From JAGVPT01 sp963772165 (GTDB lineage: Bacteria > Bacteroidota > Ignavibacteria > UBA10030 > UBA8401): a DNA stretch of 64,000 nucleotides. Below the pieces are notes generated by a model. It saw only the letters and a list, made by a program, of their open reading frames with translations. It was not told the DNA's origin and made no database searches. Position numbers and translations under genes: made by a program. The stretch spans positions 372,001 through 436,000 of the forward strand of contig CAVYWA010000005.1 of the NCBI GenBank assembly GCA_963772165.1. The letters are read 5' to 3'. How positions within the stretch are numbered: the stretch's first letter is position 1; every line of letters begins with the position of its first letter. Of this stretch, positions 35,081-43,283 are shown piece by piece.

Positions 35081-35851
35081 TTAAATTGAGACCGAATATC
35101 CTGCGGCCTTTAGCTCCTTGACGAGACTAAAACTGATTTCTTCCAATTTAACGATGATTTCTTTCCGTTGTACGCCGGGAATATTTTTTGGAACCGCCAC
35201 ATCTTTTTGATAAATACAGCATACTTTGCCTGCACCGATCTTTCCGACAAGATACCCCATCTCAAACATCGCGCTTGGGATGTCTTCAGAACCGACCAGG
35301 TAAAAGGCGTAGTGTGTCGTCGCTTGCTTTTCAACATATGTCAGGAGAGCGTCGCTTCCGCCGCCAGTGCGTTGATAGACCGAGGCTTCAATGCCAAGCT
35401 CTTTGAGCAACGACGTTAACTGTGAAAGCAATGGATTGTTTGCGGCAGAAACAATCAGGACGCGATGTGCCGAAGGGGCTGTCGATTTGGGCCCTGCCGA
35501 TTCAACAATTTTCGGCTTCTCAGGTTCGGTGTGCGGTTGTACTGCCGTTGGGGGCGCGGCCGGTACGCGGATGACCTCGGCAGATTTCAACGCCTCTTTC
35601 AATGCCTCGTGAACCCGTTGCGCCGAAGTTTGATAGAAGTAAGGTCCGTTCTCGTCGTTGGTAAGCTGTGAACGCAGCGCCGCTCCTTTTTCTCCGCACT
35701 TGCTCAATGCATCGAGGCAATTCTTCCGCCAGAGCAAATACTGGCTTTGCATCTTCGCGTTGTACCCGGAAAATTCGAGTCCCCCTTCGGGAACAAGCTT
35801 GTCTCCTTGATGAACGAGATCTTGCAATTTAGCTGCCAACGATGCATCCAT
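35081..35851 (-). CDS. TIR-like/nucleotide-binding domain protein inside the mqn operon
   Basis: This 256-residue protein has a helical N-terminal part (1-100), a Pro-rich linker (about 100-128) and a C-terminal alpha/beta domain. The domain begins HRVLIVSAANNP, continues through a variable loop to YAFYLVGSEDIP, and has MFEMGYLVGKIG with Glu197, then KVCCIYQKDVAVPKNIPGV. This order resembles predicted nucleotide-binding TIR-like domains (Pfam TIR-like, as in CAP12-type effectors), where the E in xFExGxxxGxxG is the putative catalytic residue. Such folds are known to cleave N-glycosidic bonds of NAD. The gene is embedded with 27- and 14-base gaps between mqnEA and mqnC. A defence role would be odd here; a pathway role is possible but unproven. 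Confidence 0.6.
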   Translation of the reverse strand: MDASLAAKLQDLVHQGDKLVPEGGLEFSGYNAKMQSQYLLWRKNCLDALSKCGEKGAALRSQLTNDENGPYFYQTSAQRVHEALKEALKSAEVIRVPAAPPTAVQPHTEPEKPKIVESAGPKSTAPSAHRVLIVSAANNPLLSQLTSLLKELGIEASVYQRTGGGSDALLTYVEKQATTHYAFYLVGSEDIPSAMFEMGYLVGKIGAGKVCCIYQKDVAVPKNIPGVQRKEIIVKLEEISFSLVKELKAAGYSVSI

Positions 35852-35878
35852 AACGGTTTTTCGCTGAAATAAACAACG

Positions 35879-37738
35879 TTAAACGGCGACTTCGATTTCC
35901 TGATAGAGCTTTCGAAATACTTGCATTGCGGTTCGTTCTCGGTCGCCCAGGCGATAATTGAAGCCTTCGAGATATTCCCGTACTTCGGAGGGTGTTAAGC
36001 CGATTTGCTTTCCGTGCAGCGCTCCTACAAGTTCGAGCTTCGACTCATTTTGCTCAAGTGCCGATTCAAGAAGCTGCTTCAATTCCGATTTTTTTTCCGG
36101 CGAGAGCGATTTTTTGAGAGCCCAGGCCGCGAACACAAATGGCAGCTTTTGCCACTCGTACCATTCTTTCGCAAGGTCGAAAACAAGTTCGAATCCGGGA
36201 AGCCCGAATTTATTCCGCCGCAAAGCTTCATCGCCTATGAGCAGAACGGCGTCAAATTCGCTGTGATCGTTCACGCCGGCGTGCATTCTGACGAGCGACG
36301 CGTGAACGCCGTATTTTTTCTTCAGCAGGACTTGGAGAAGGCGGATCGACGTCGCGGTATCGTCCGTAATTCCGATGCGTTTGCCTTCCAGGTCGCCCCA
36401 GCCTTCTTTCGAAAAGAGCATGACGCTTTTTACCTGGTCCCGTGTTGCAATGCCGTAATTCATCAGCTCAAGGTTCTCTTCCTGTGCAAAATAATTCATC
36501 AGCGAAAAAATTCCGGCGTCGATCTGATGCGTGGATGAAAGCTCGCCCATCCGGCGCGGGACGACCGGAAAAATCTTAAATTGCCGTTTTTCAAAATCAG
36601 CATAGAACGGAACGGAATTGAGGTATGGTATTTTTCCGATGACGTTGTCCGCATATAATTTCAGAGGATGATAGTAGACGTCGCGTTCAACGGGGATCTT
36701 CCCTGCATCCCTGATGATCTTGATGATCTGTTCTTTTGCAAGCTTCATCGGACTGACGGCCCCGGCATCGTGGGCAATATTTTCTCCGCCGACGGTACCG
36801 TCCATGTCATCCGCGCCGAAATTCAGAGCAACCGACGCTACTTCTTCCGTCAGCATCACCCAGTATGCTTTGATATGCGGAAAGTTATCGAGCATGAGCC
36901 TGGAGACAGCTATTGTTTTTAGATCGTCGATCGCTGAAGTGAACTCGTTCTTCGGTTTGATGCCCGTGACGCCCGGCTGAAATGCAAGCGGAATAAACGT
37001 GAGGAACCCGCCTGTTTCATCCTGGGCCTCGCGCAGCTTCATCATGTGAACGACGCGCTCTTCGTACGTTTCGATGTGGCCGTACAGCATCGTCGCGTTC
37101 GTCGGGATGCCGAGCCGATGCGCCGTTGTATGAACTTCAAACCATGTTTTTGCGCCGATCTTTTGGTTGAAGAGAAGTTTCCGTACCCGTTCGGAGAAAA
37201 CCTCTGCGCCGCCGCCGGGCATTGTGCGTAGGCCGGCATCCTTCAACTGCAGGAGGACTTCCTCGATCGACATTTTGAATTTTTTGTGGAAGAAATCGAT
37301 CTCGACGGCAGTGAACGCTTTTACATCGACGGCAGGAAAATGCTTCTTGATTTCCCGGATCATGTCGAGATAATAATTCCACTCCCAATCCGGGTGCAAG
37401 CCCCCCGTGATATGCACTTCCTGAATCTCCGGCGTCAATTTTCCGATAATGTCTGCAATGGTCATTTCATATGCGTTCGGCTTTCCCGCCTTCGTGGCAA
37501 AATCGCAGAACTTGCATGCAAGGACGCAAATGTTCGTCGGCTCGATTTTTTGATTGAGGACAAAGTATACGGCATCGCCGCTTTTTTGCTGTTGGACGGC
37601 ATGTGCCATCTTGCCGATGGAAATGAGGTCGTTCGAGTGGAACAACGTGACGCCATCGGCGAGAGAAAGCCGTTCGCCGGACCGGATTTTGTTCCAGATC
37701 GGTACGAGAAGCGGATCCCTGAAATTTATGCTAAGCAC
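35879..37738 (-). CDS. mqnE: Fused aminofutalosine synthase-chorismate dehydratase (MqnE-MqnA)
   Basis: One 619-residue frame carries both first enzymes of the futalosine pathway. Residues 1 to about 360 are radical SAM MqnE, with CVLACKFCDF (Cys71, Cys75, Cys78), VHITGGLHPDW, TMPGGGAEVFSERV and TMLYGHIET. From about 366, VIGKIPYLNSVPFYADF starts a complete MqnA domain of about 250 residues, with RMGELSSTHQIDAGIFS and GITDDTATSIRLLQ. MqnA makes 3-[(1-carboxyvinyl)oxy]benzoate from chorismate, and MqnE joins it to the adenosyl radical, so the fusion links consecutive steps. There is no stop or frame change at the join. It lies 18 bases after mqnL. The two enzymes are usually separate genes. 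Confidence 0.93.
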   Translation of the reverse strand: MLSINFRDPLLVPIWNKIRSGERLSLADGVTLFHSNDLISIGKMAHAVQQQKSGDAVYFVLNQKIEPTNICVLACKFCDFATKAGKPNAYEMTIADIIGKLTPEIQEVHITGGLHPDWEWNYYLDMIREIKKHFPAVDVKAFTAVEIDFFHKKFKMSIEEVLLQLKDAGLRTMPGGGAEVFSERVRKLLFNQKIGAKTWFEVHTTAHRLGIPTNATMLYGHIETYEERVVHMMKLREAQDETGGFLTFIPLAFQPGVTGIKPKNEFTSAIDDLKTIAVSRLMLDNFPHIKAYWVMLTEEVASVALNFGADDMDGTVGGENIAHDAGAVSPMKLAKEQIIKIIRDAGKIPVERDVYYHPLKLYADNVIGKIPYLNSVPFYADFEKRQFKIFPVVPRRMGELSSTHQIDAGIFSLMNYFAQEENLELMNYGIATRDQVKSVMLFSKEGWGDLEGKRIGITDDTATSIRLLQVLLKKKYGVHASLVRMHAGVNDHSEFDAVLLIGDEALRRNKFGLPGFELVFDLAKEWYEWQKLPFVFAAWALKKSLSPEKKSELKQLLESALEQNESKLELVGALHGKQIGLTPSEVREYLEGFNYRLGDRERTAMQVFRKLYQEIEVAV

Positions 37739-37756
37739 GGTGGTAATCTCTTTATA

Positions 37757-39529
37757 TTATTTCCAGTAACTATCCCAGCGATCATCGACAAGCTTCACAA
37801 TTTTTTCATCCATAGCGAGCGGTTCCGGATAGCCGACTTTCCACGTGGCATCAATTCCCATGGTTCCTTTGTAAATGGGGGATATTCCTACAAGTTTCTG
37901 CTGAGTAAAAATGACATCCCGCTCGCAGTCGAATCGCGTGAAGACACCCCAAATATAACTCTCTTGATCGTGAATATCCACATCGTCGCTCACAGCCGCT
38001 ACGAGCTTTATTCCATCCAACATCGGCGATTTCAGCAACCTCTTTAGAACAGCCGCGCCGTCGTCTTTCACCCTGACGAGCAACAGCGTTTCCGCGATCA
38101 GATTGGTCTCGATAATTCTCCGGTCATGGGCAGCTAATTGATGAATGAAAGCTTCGGTTTTCTTTGAAATATGTAATCTGGATTTCGGCTTCTTTTTCGT
38201 GGTCGCATCCAGGATCATTTTGCTGCCGAGGTTCATCGTGTACGACGTGAAGTCGAGGGTATCGAGCGGAACTTTCGGCAGGAGAATGAAATCATAGTGC
38301 GGGTCGAAGTTATCGCGTATCGCATGAAGCACCTCGCGAAAATTTCTCGGGTCGACATCTTCCGAAACAGCGATCAGGCATTTTGTCAACGAAAGCTGCT
38401 GCGTCCCCATCAGTCCGAGCGCCGTTTTCATTGCTTCTTTCTGGTACCGCTCTTCGATGGAAACGACAAGGAGATTATGAAAACCGGCTTCGTAATATGC
38501 CCACATGCTCTTGATCTCTGAGTGGAGGAGTTTGGCGAGGGGGCTGAGAATTTTTTGCGTTGCGTCTCCGAGAAATTTGTCCTCCATCGGAGGAATGCCG
38601 ACAACTGCCGCGGGGTAGATCGGATCTTTCCTTCGCGTAACGGCTGTGATGTGAAAGACGGGAAATTCGGCTGCGGCAGAATAATGTCCGAAGTGATCGC
38701 CGAACGGGCCTTCGCTCCGGCGTTCCTTGGGGGGCACATACCCCTCGAGGATAAATTCGGCATTTGCCGGAACGGTGATCGAGATCGACCGGCCTCCGAC
38801 GAGCTGAGTGCTTTTCTTCCGAAGGAATCCGGCGAAGAGTGTCTCGTCAATTCCTTCCGGCAAAGGTGCGATTGTCGCAAGAAGCATCGCGGGGTCGGTG
38901 CCGAGCGCAACGGCGAGTTCGAGCCGCTTGTTTAGCTTATCTGCTTGGTAGTAATGGAAGCCTCCCCCTTTTTGAATTTGCCAGTGCATGCCGGTTGTTC
39001 TGGCGTCGAACACATGCATCCGGTACATGCCGACGTTTCGTTTGCCGGTTCGAGGGTCGTACGTGAACACTTGCGGCAGCGTAATGAACCGACCGCCGTC
39101 CCGCGGCCAGCATTGGATGATGGGGAGATCGTTAAGGTTTGGGCTCTCGACAACTTCCTGAGACGGAGCGATCATCAGGTCACTTGTCCGCGAAGATAGG
39201 AATCTTCGCACCATCGCAGGGTGTTTGACGAGCGTTTTTGCAGACGGCGGAACGGCCTGGTCAAAAAAGGAAATGAGCTGTTCGCCAAGTGTGTCCGGCT
39301 GTTCACCGAGGGCAAGTTCAATACGCCGTTCGCTTGCCAGTGTGTTGATGACGAGGGGGTACTTGGCGCCCTTGACTTTTTCGAACAGCAGTGCGGGTTT
39401 CTTTTCTTTCAGCGCGCGTGTCGCAATCTCGGTGATTTCGAGAACGGGGTCGACTTCAACACTGACGCGGTGGAGTTCGCCGTTTTTTTCGAGGTAGCTG
39501 ATAAATTCACGAAGGGCAGTAAAACGCAT
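37757..39529 (-). CDS. mqnL: UbiD-family decarboxylase of the futalosine pathway (MqnL)
   Basis: This 590-residue UbiD-family protein should decarboxylate the naphthoate intermediate using prenylated FMN. It shows the family order: NTLASERRIELALG near 62, GRFITLPQVFTYDPRTGKRNVGMYR near 140 (key NVGMYR), GTDPAMLLAT, the active-site region EFILEGYVPPKERRSEGPFGDH (Glu-rich, near 260-280) and GHYSAAAEFP. In a full mqn operon, next to a UbiX homologue and a UbiA-type prenyltransferase, the role is that of MqnL rather than ubiquinone UbiD. The start is five bases after mqnM. Confidence 0.9.
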   Translation of the reverse strand: MRFTALREFISYLEKNGELHRVSVEVDPVLEITEIATRALKEKKPALLFEKVKGAKYPLVINTLASERRIELALGEQPDTLGEQLISFFDQAVPPSAKTLVKHPAMVRRFLSSRTSDLMIAPSQEVVESPNLNDLPIIQCWPRDGGRFITLPQVFTYDPRTGKRNVGMYRMHVFDARTTGMHWQIQKGGGFHYYQADKLNKRLELAVALGTDPAMLLATIAPLPEGIDETLFAGFLRKKSTQLVGGRSISITVPANAEFILEGYVPPKERRSEGPFGDHFGHYSAAAEFPVFHITAVTRRKDPIYPAAVVGIPPMEDKFLGDATQKILSPLAKLLHSEIKSMWAYYEAGFHNLLVVSIEERYQKEAMKTALGLMGTQQLSLTKCLIAVSEDVDPRNFREVLHAIRDNFDPHYDFILLPKVPLDTLDFTSYTMNLGSKMILDATTKKKPKSRLHISKKTEAFIHQLAAHDRRIIETNLIAETLLLVRVKDDGAAVLKRLLKSPMLDGIKLVAAVSDDVDIHDQESYIWGVFTRFDCERDVIFTQQKLVGISPIYKGTMGIDATWKVGYPEPLAMDEKIVKLVDDRWDSYWK

Positions 39530-39534
39530 ACGTC

Positions 39535-40086
39535 TTATTCCAATTCTTCGTTTCGCCAGCCTTTTGATGTTCGCTCCCCGATAACTCCGAGGAGTTTATC
39601 GGTGAAGGCGGCAACGTATTCATCGACAGTTTTCGGGACGAAGTAGAGCGGGGAAGAGATCGGCATGATAACGGCTCCGTACTGCGAAAGCCGCGCGCAT
39701 TGTTCCAGCGAAACGGTAGAAAGGGGCGTCTCACGGATGCAGAGAATGAGTTTGAAGCGTTCTTTCATCGCAACCTGCGCCGCCCGTGTAATAAGGGTGT
39801 CGCCGATGCCCGACGCAATTTTACCGAGCGTTGATGTTGAGCAAGGGAGGATGATGCATGCGTCGATATGATTAGAACCCGAAGCTATTGGCGCCGTGAG
39901 GTCGTCGTTCGAAAATTGCCGTTTGACATACGGCTGCAATTCTTTTTCCGTAAGGTTAAGCTCGTCTTTCATCAACGCCTTCCCCCATTTGCTGACGACG
40001 AGATATTTTTCCGCCGTTGAATGCTTGAGAAAATCCAATGCGTAGACGGCACCGGACGAACCCGTAATTCCAAGAACGACTTTCAT
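39535..40086 (-). CDS. mqnM: UbiX-family flavin prenyltransferase (MqnM)
   Basis: This 183-residue UbiX-type protein makes the prenylated FMN cofactor needed by the UbiD-type enzyme next to it. It has GITGSSGAVYALDFL at the start (phosphate-binding loop), SGSNHIDACIILPCSTSTLGKIASG (key PCSTSTLGKIA near 88) and RETPLSTVSLEQ. The length and motif order are standard. Its ATG overlaps the mqnP stop by four bases (ATGA), and it ends five bases before mqnL. This neighbour set identifies it as the pathway MqnM, although the biochemical activity is the same as for UbiX. Confidence 0.92.
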   Translation of the reverse strand: MKVVLGITGSSGAVYALDFLKHSTAEKYLVVSKWGKALMKDELNLTEKELQPYVKRQFSNDDLTAPIASGSNHIDACIILPCSTSTLGKIASGIGDTLITRAAQVAMKERFKLILCIRETPLSTVSLEQCARLSQYGAVIMPISSPLYFVPKTVDEYVAAFTDKLLGVIGERTSKGWRNEELE

Positions 40087-40994
40087 GGCAAGACACTCGG
40101 GAGGATAACCATTGCGAAGATGTTAAAACCGAGCAGGATATTGATCTTGAAAAAAGCAAGCTCGACGTCGTCCGCTTTCTTTTGCTCAAGGTAGAGCAAA
40201 AGCCCGCTCAGCAATAACGGTGGAATTGCAACAAATCCCTTGAGGGAATGGAAGAAGAGAACCACGAGAGCGATAAATGCGAGGAGGTGAAGACCGGCAG
40301 AGATCTGCAGTGCCCGTTTTTTTCCAAACCGGGATGGGAATGAAAAAAGGTTTGCGCTGCGGTCGAACGTTTCATCGAGCGTCGAGTAAATGATATCAAA
40401 TCCCGTCCCCCAAAAAAGCACGAACACAGGGAGAATGAGTCCCGTGGCGATATTGTCGAAAGAGCCGCTGATGGCAAACCACCCTCCCAGCGGCGCCATA
40501 GCCATTCCAAGCCCGACGCCGAAATGTGCCAGCGGCGTAAACCTTTTTAAGTAAGGGTAGAGAATGAAGACGACGAGAGGAATGGGAGAAAGACGGAAGC
40601 AAAAGTCCGAAATGAGCCTGGCGGCCGTTATATACAGAATGAATCCAGCCGAAAGAACCACGCAGACCTGCCAAAGTGCGAGCGTTCCGCTCGGCAATTC
40701 ACGATTCGATGTCCTGGGATTTCTTTTGTCAATTTCACGGTCGATAATGCGGTTGAGCGTCATTGCCACAGTGCGTGCTCCTACAGAAGCCAAAAGAACG
40801 AGAAGCAGAAGTTCGTTCGACGGCTTTTCTTTAGAAGCGAGGAACACGCCGCTGTAAATCATCGGCAAAGTAAAAAGCGTGTGTTCTATTTTAATGAAAT
40901 TGAGGAGCCTTTTCAATCGGTTGCGGCAAAAATTAGATTTGTCCTTGAAATCGGTATGCCTTCTACAAGGGCAACTTCCGACAAGCGCAGTCAA
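40083..40994 (-). CDS. mqnP: UbiA-family prenyltransferase (MqnP)
   Basis: MqnP attaches the polyprenyl chain to the naphthoate ring at the membrane. The 303-residue frame has about eight hydrophobic helices and the two Asp-rich motifs of the UbiA family: NRIIDREIDKRNPRT near 103 and DIIYSTLDETFDR near 210. The family start is LKRLLNFIKIEHTLFTLP at about residue 28. The first 27 residues are Cys/Arg-rich and unlike the family, so the true start may be the TTG at that point. It heads the minus-strand mqn operon. It could be annotated as UbiA, but the operon makes MqnP the better name. Confidence 0.88.
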   Translation of the reverse strand: MTALVGSCPCRRHTDFKDKSNFCRNRLKRLLNFIKIEHTLFTLPMIYSGVFLASKEKPSNELLLLVLLASVGARTVAMTLNRIIDREIDKRNPRTSNRELPSGTLALWQVCVVLSAGFILYITAARLISDFCFRLSPIPLVVFILYPYLKRFTPLAHFGVGLGMAMAPLGGWFAISGSFDNIATGLILPVFVLFWGTGFDIIYSTLDETFDRSANLFSFPSRFGKKRALQISAGLHLLAFIALVVLFFHSLKGFVAIPPLLLSGLLLYLEQKKADDVELAFFKINILLGFNIFAMVILPSVLP

Positions 40995-41171
40995 ATTTAC
41001 CCAAAAAAAAACAGCGAGTCAAGGAAGCCCTAATAAAGGTGGCGACTGAGTTTGTCATTCTCGCGAACGCGGGAATCCATGTTTTCGTCTTTAGATGATA
41101 GATGCCCGCTTTCGCGGGCATGACAGGGCTTTTTGTAAAAAGACATTTTCAAATTCAGGCACTATCTTAAC
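40994..41171. repeat. Nested inverted-repeat intergenic element, copy 1
   Basis: The core 41053-41125 begins TGTCATTCTCGCGAACGCGGG and ends in its near inverse (GCCCGCTTTCGCGGGCATGACA, cited in part). An outer pair CTGAGTTTG / CAAATTCAG flanks it. The left flank TTTACCCAAAAA...AGTCAA matches the copy at 57345. Confidence 0.65.
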
Positions 41172-41356
41172 AAAGGAACCATCGGGCACCTTATCAGAAA
41201 GATTCGATATGTTGAAATATTTCGTGAAATAAATCGAGAAGGTGTCCGACAGCTATACGTGAAGTCATGGCATCACATAGCGCATGCCTGTTTGGAAGTG
41301 CGAACCGGTTTTTGTATATTTACACACTGCTTTTTCGCACGAATAATTGATTTCGC
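40995..41356. other. Divergent intergenic region between mqnP and icd
   Basis: Apart from the repeat at 40994-41171, it holds GAAGGTGTCCGACAGCT at 41238-41254, a 17-mer that also occurs at 31377-31393. No gene is supported. Confidence 0.4.
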
Positions 41357-42376
41357 ATGCACACTATTACCCTTATTCCCGGCGACGGGATCGGTCCGAG
41401 TATTGCTGAGGCGGCGCAACGGGTTATCGAAGCGACCGGTGTCGAAATACGGTGGGAACTTGCTCCTGCCGGTATTGCGGCAATCGAGACTTTCAAGGAT
41501 CCTATTCCTGAATCGACGATCCGATCGATCCAAAAAAATAAAGTCGCGTTGAAAGGCCCGCTGACGACGCTGAGCGGCAAAGGATTTCGGAGCGTCAATG
41601 TGGCGTTGAGAAAAGAATTTGACTTGTTCATCAATCTACGCCCGGCGAAATCGTTCGAAGGGGTGTCGTCGCGCTATTCGAATGTCGACCTTGTTATGTT
41701 CAGGGAGAATATCGAGGAGTTCTATTCCGGCATCGAACACTATATCGATGCACAAAAGAGCGCCGCGGAAACGATCGGCATTGTCACCAGGTTTGGCTCT
41801 GAACGAATTGTCCACGCTGCTTTCGAGTACGCAAGGAAGAATGGGAGAAAAAAAGTAACGATCGTTCATAAAGCCAACATCATGAAATTCTCGGGCGGAT
41901 TATTTTTGGAAGTCGCACGCGAAGTCGCCCAAAAGTATCCCGAGATCGTTGCCGAAGACCGCATCGTCGACAACATGGCGATGCAGCTTGTTCTCAACCC
42001 GAACCAATTTGACGTCATCGTAACCACAAACCTGTTCGGAGATATTTTATCCGACCTCTGCTCCGGTCTTGTCGGAGGGTTGGGATTGGCGCCGGGGGCG
42101 AATATCGGATCGAATGCGGCAATCTTTGAGGCGGTACACGGCAGCGCGCCGGATATCGCCGGCAAAAATCTTGCTAATCCGTGCGCTATCATTCTTGCCG
42201 GTGCAATGATGCTCGATCATTTGGGGGAACCGGAAGCGGCCGCGAAAATTTATCATGCAGTTGCAAAGGTTCTCAAAGAAGGGAAAAATGTGACGAAAGA
42301 CTTGAACCCGCGATCCACGACGGGCACGATCGAAATGACGGATGCAATTATCGACACAATTCGTTCAACTTCATAA
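41357..42376 (+). CDS. icd: NAD-type isocitrate/isopropylmalate-family dehydrogenase
   Basis: The 339-residue protein belongs to the beta-decarboxylating dehydrogenase family. It starts ITLIPGDGIGPSIAEAA, has NVALRKEFDLFINLRP, FRENIEEFYSGIEH near 115, KANIMKFSGG and TNLFGDILSDLCSGLVGGLGLAPG (key GDILSD, metal site). The RENIExxYxGIEH motif is that of short NAD-dependent isocitrate dehydrogenases (and homoisocitrate enzymes) rather than LeuB, so oxidative decarboxylation of isocitrate in the TCA cycle is most likely. It starts nine bases before a downstream hydrolase gene ends the gap. No ribosome site is evident. Confidence 0.85.
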   Translation: MHTITLIPGDGIGPSIAEAAQRVIEATGVEIRWELAPAGIAAIETFKDPIPESTIRSIQKNKVALKGPLTTLSGKGFRSVNVALRKEFDLFINLRPAKSFEGVSSRYSNVDLVMFRENIEEFYSGIEHYIDAQKSAAETIGIVTRFGSERIVHAAFEYARKNGRKKVTIVHKANIMKFSGGLFLEVAREVAQKYPEIVAEDRIVDNMAMQLVLNPNQFDVIVTTNLFGDILSDLCSGLVGGLGLAPGANIGSNAAIFEAVHGSAPDIAGKNLANPCAIILAGAMMLDHLGEPEAAAKIYHAVAKVLKEGKNVTKDLNPRSTTGTIEMTDAIIDTIRSTS

Positions 42377-42385
42377 GAGACTCAG

Positions 42386-43174
42386 ATGAAAAGCATATTC
42401 AGGATTTCTCTCGCGTTGGTATCGGTGATGATGGTTCTCTCACTCAGCGTGCCTGCACAAACGAATAAGGTAGGCAAAGGGATTAGCGTAACATGGTACG
42501 GCCACTCCGCTTTCAAAATATTAACCACAAAGGGGAAGGTCATCCTTATTGATCCGTGGCTGGATAATCCGAAAGCTCCGAGCAGTGCGCGCAACATCGA
42601 CCGGGCCGATTTGATCCTTGTGACGCACGGACATTTCGACCATATAGGGAATACCGTTGAACTGGCACAGAAATTCGATGCAACGGTTGTTTGTAACGGC
42701 GACATTGCCGCTTATCTGACGAGCAAAGGTGTGAAAAAAACTGTAGTGCTCGATTACTCAGGAATGTACGAAGTTGACAACCTGAAAATTATCATGGTGC
42801 ACGCCGACCATGGTTCGAGCATCGATAACAACGGCCAGCGGCTGGCCGGCGGCAACGCAGCAGGATTTGTCGTCCAATGCGAAAACGGTGTGACGTTATA
42901 CCATGCCGGCGACACGGGTATTTTCGGAGACATGAAACTGATCGCCGAACTCTACAAGCCGGACATCGTCATGATTCCCATCGGCGGAGTGTATACCATG
43001 GGGCCGAAAGAAGCCGCGAAGGCGTGCGAGCTTCTCAATCCGAAACTCATTATCCCTATGCATTATGGGACTTTTCCGGCGCTGACCGGTTCGCCCGTCG
43101 ATCTCAAGAACTTTTTGCCGCCCCAATTAAAGGGAAAGGTTGCCGATATCCTTCCCGGAGACACGGTCAATTAA
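42386..43174 (+). CDS. Secreted UPF0173-type metallo-beta-lactamase-fold hydrolase
   Basis: The 262-residue protein has a signal peptide (MKSIFRISLALVSVMMVLS, cleavage after VPAQ likely). The rest is a UPF0173/UlaG-like metallohydrolase: ITVTWYGHSAF-like VTWYGHSAFKIL, IDPWLDNP, the metal motif THGHFDHIG (near 86-94), HAGDTGIFGDM and MHYGTFP. The UPF0173 family is usually cytoplasmic, so export is unusual. It begins nine bases after the dehydrogenase and may be co-transcribed. The substrate is unknown. Confidence 0.85.
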   Translation: MKSIFRISLALVSVMMVLSLSVPAQTNKVGKGISVTWYGHSAFKILTTKGKVILIDPWLDNPKAPSSARNIDRADLILVTHGHFDHIGNTVELAQKFDATVVCNGDIAAYLTSKGVKKTVVLDYSGMYEVDNLKIIMVHADHGSSIDNNGQRLAGGNAAGFVVQCENGVTLYHAGDTGIFGDMKLIAELYKPDIVMIPIGGVYTMGPKEAAKACELLNPKLIIPMHYGTFPALTGSPVDLKNFLPPQLKGKVADILPGDTVN

Positions 43175-43189
43175 TGTTTTGAGGATTCA

Positions 43190-43266
43190 CAATAATTCAA
43201 AAAATGCAGCTCACGCAAAGTCGCAAAAAGATTTAAACACGAACTCTTTGCGGCTTCGCGAGAGAT
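43190..43266. repeat. Intergenic inverted-repeat element, copy B
   Basis: It shares the order ATAATTC.AAAA, GCTCACGCAAAG, GTCGCAAAA, GATTTAAA and GCGAGAGA with 23100-23194. CTCACGCAAAG here pairs imperfectly with CTTTGCGGCTTCGCGAG. Confidence 0.6.
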
Positions 43267-43283
43267 AATTTCATCCTTTGACA

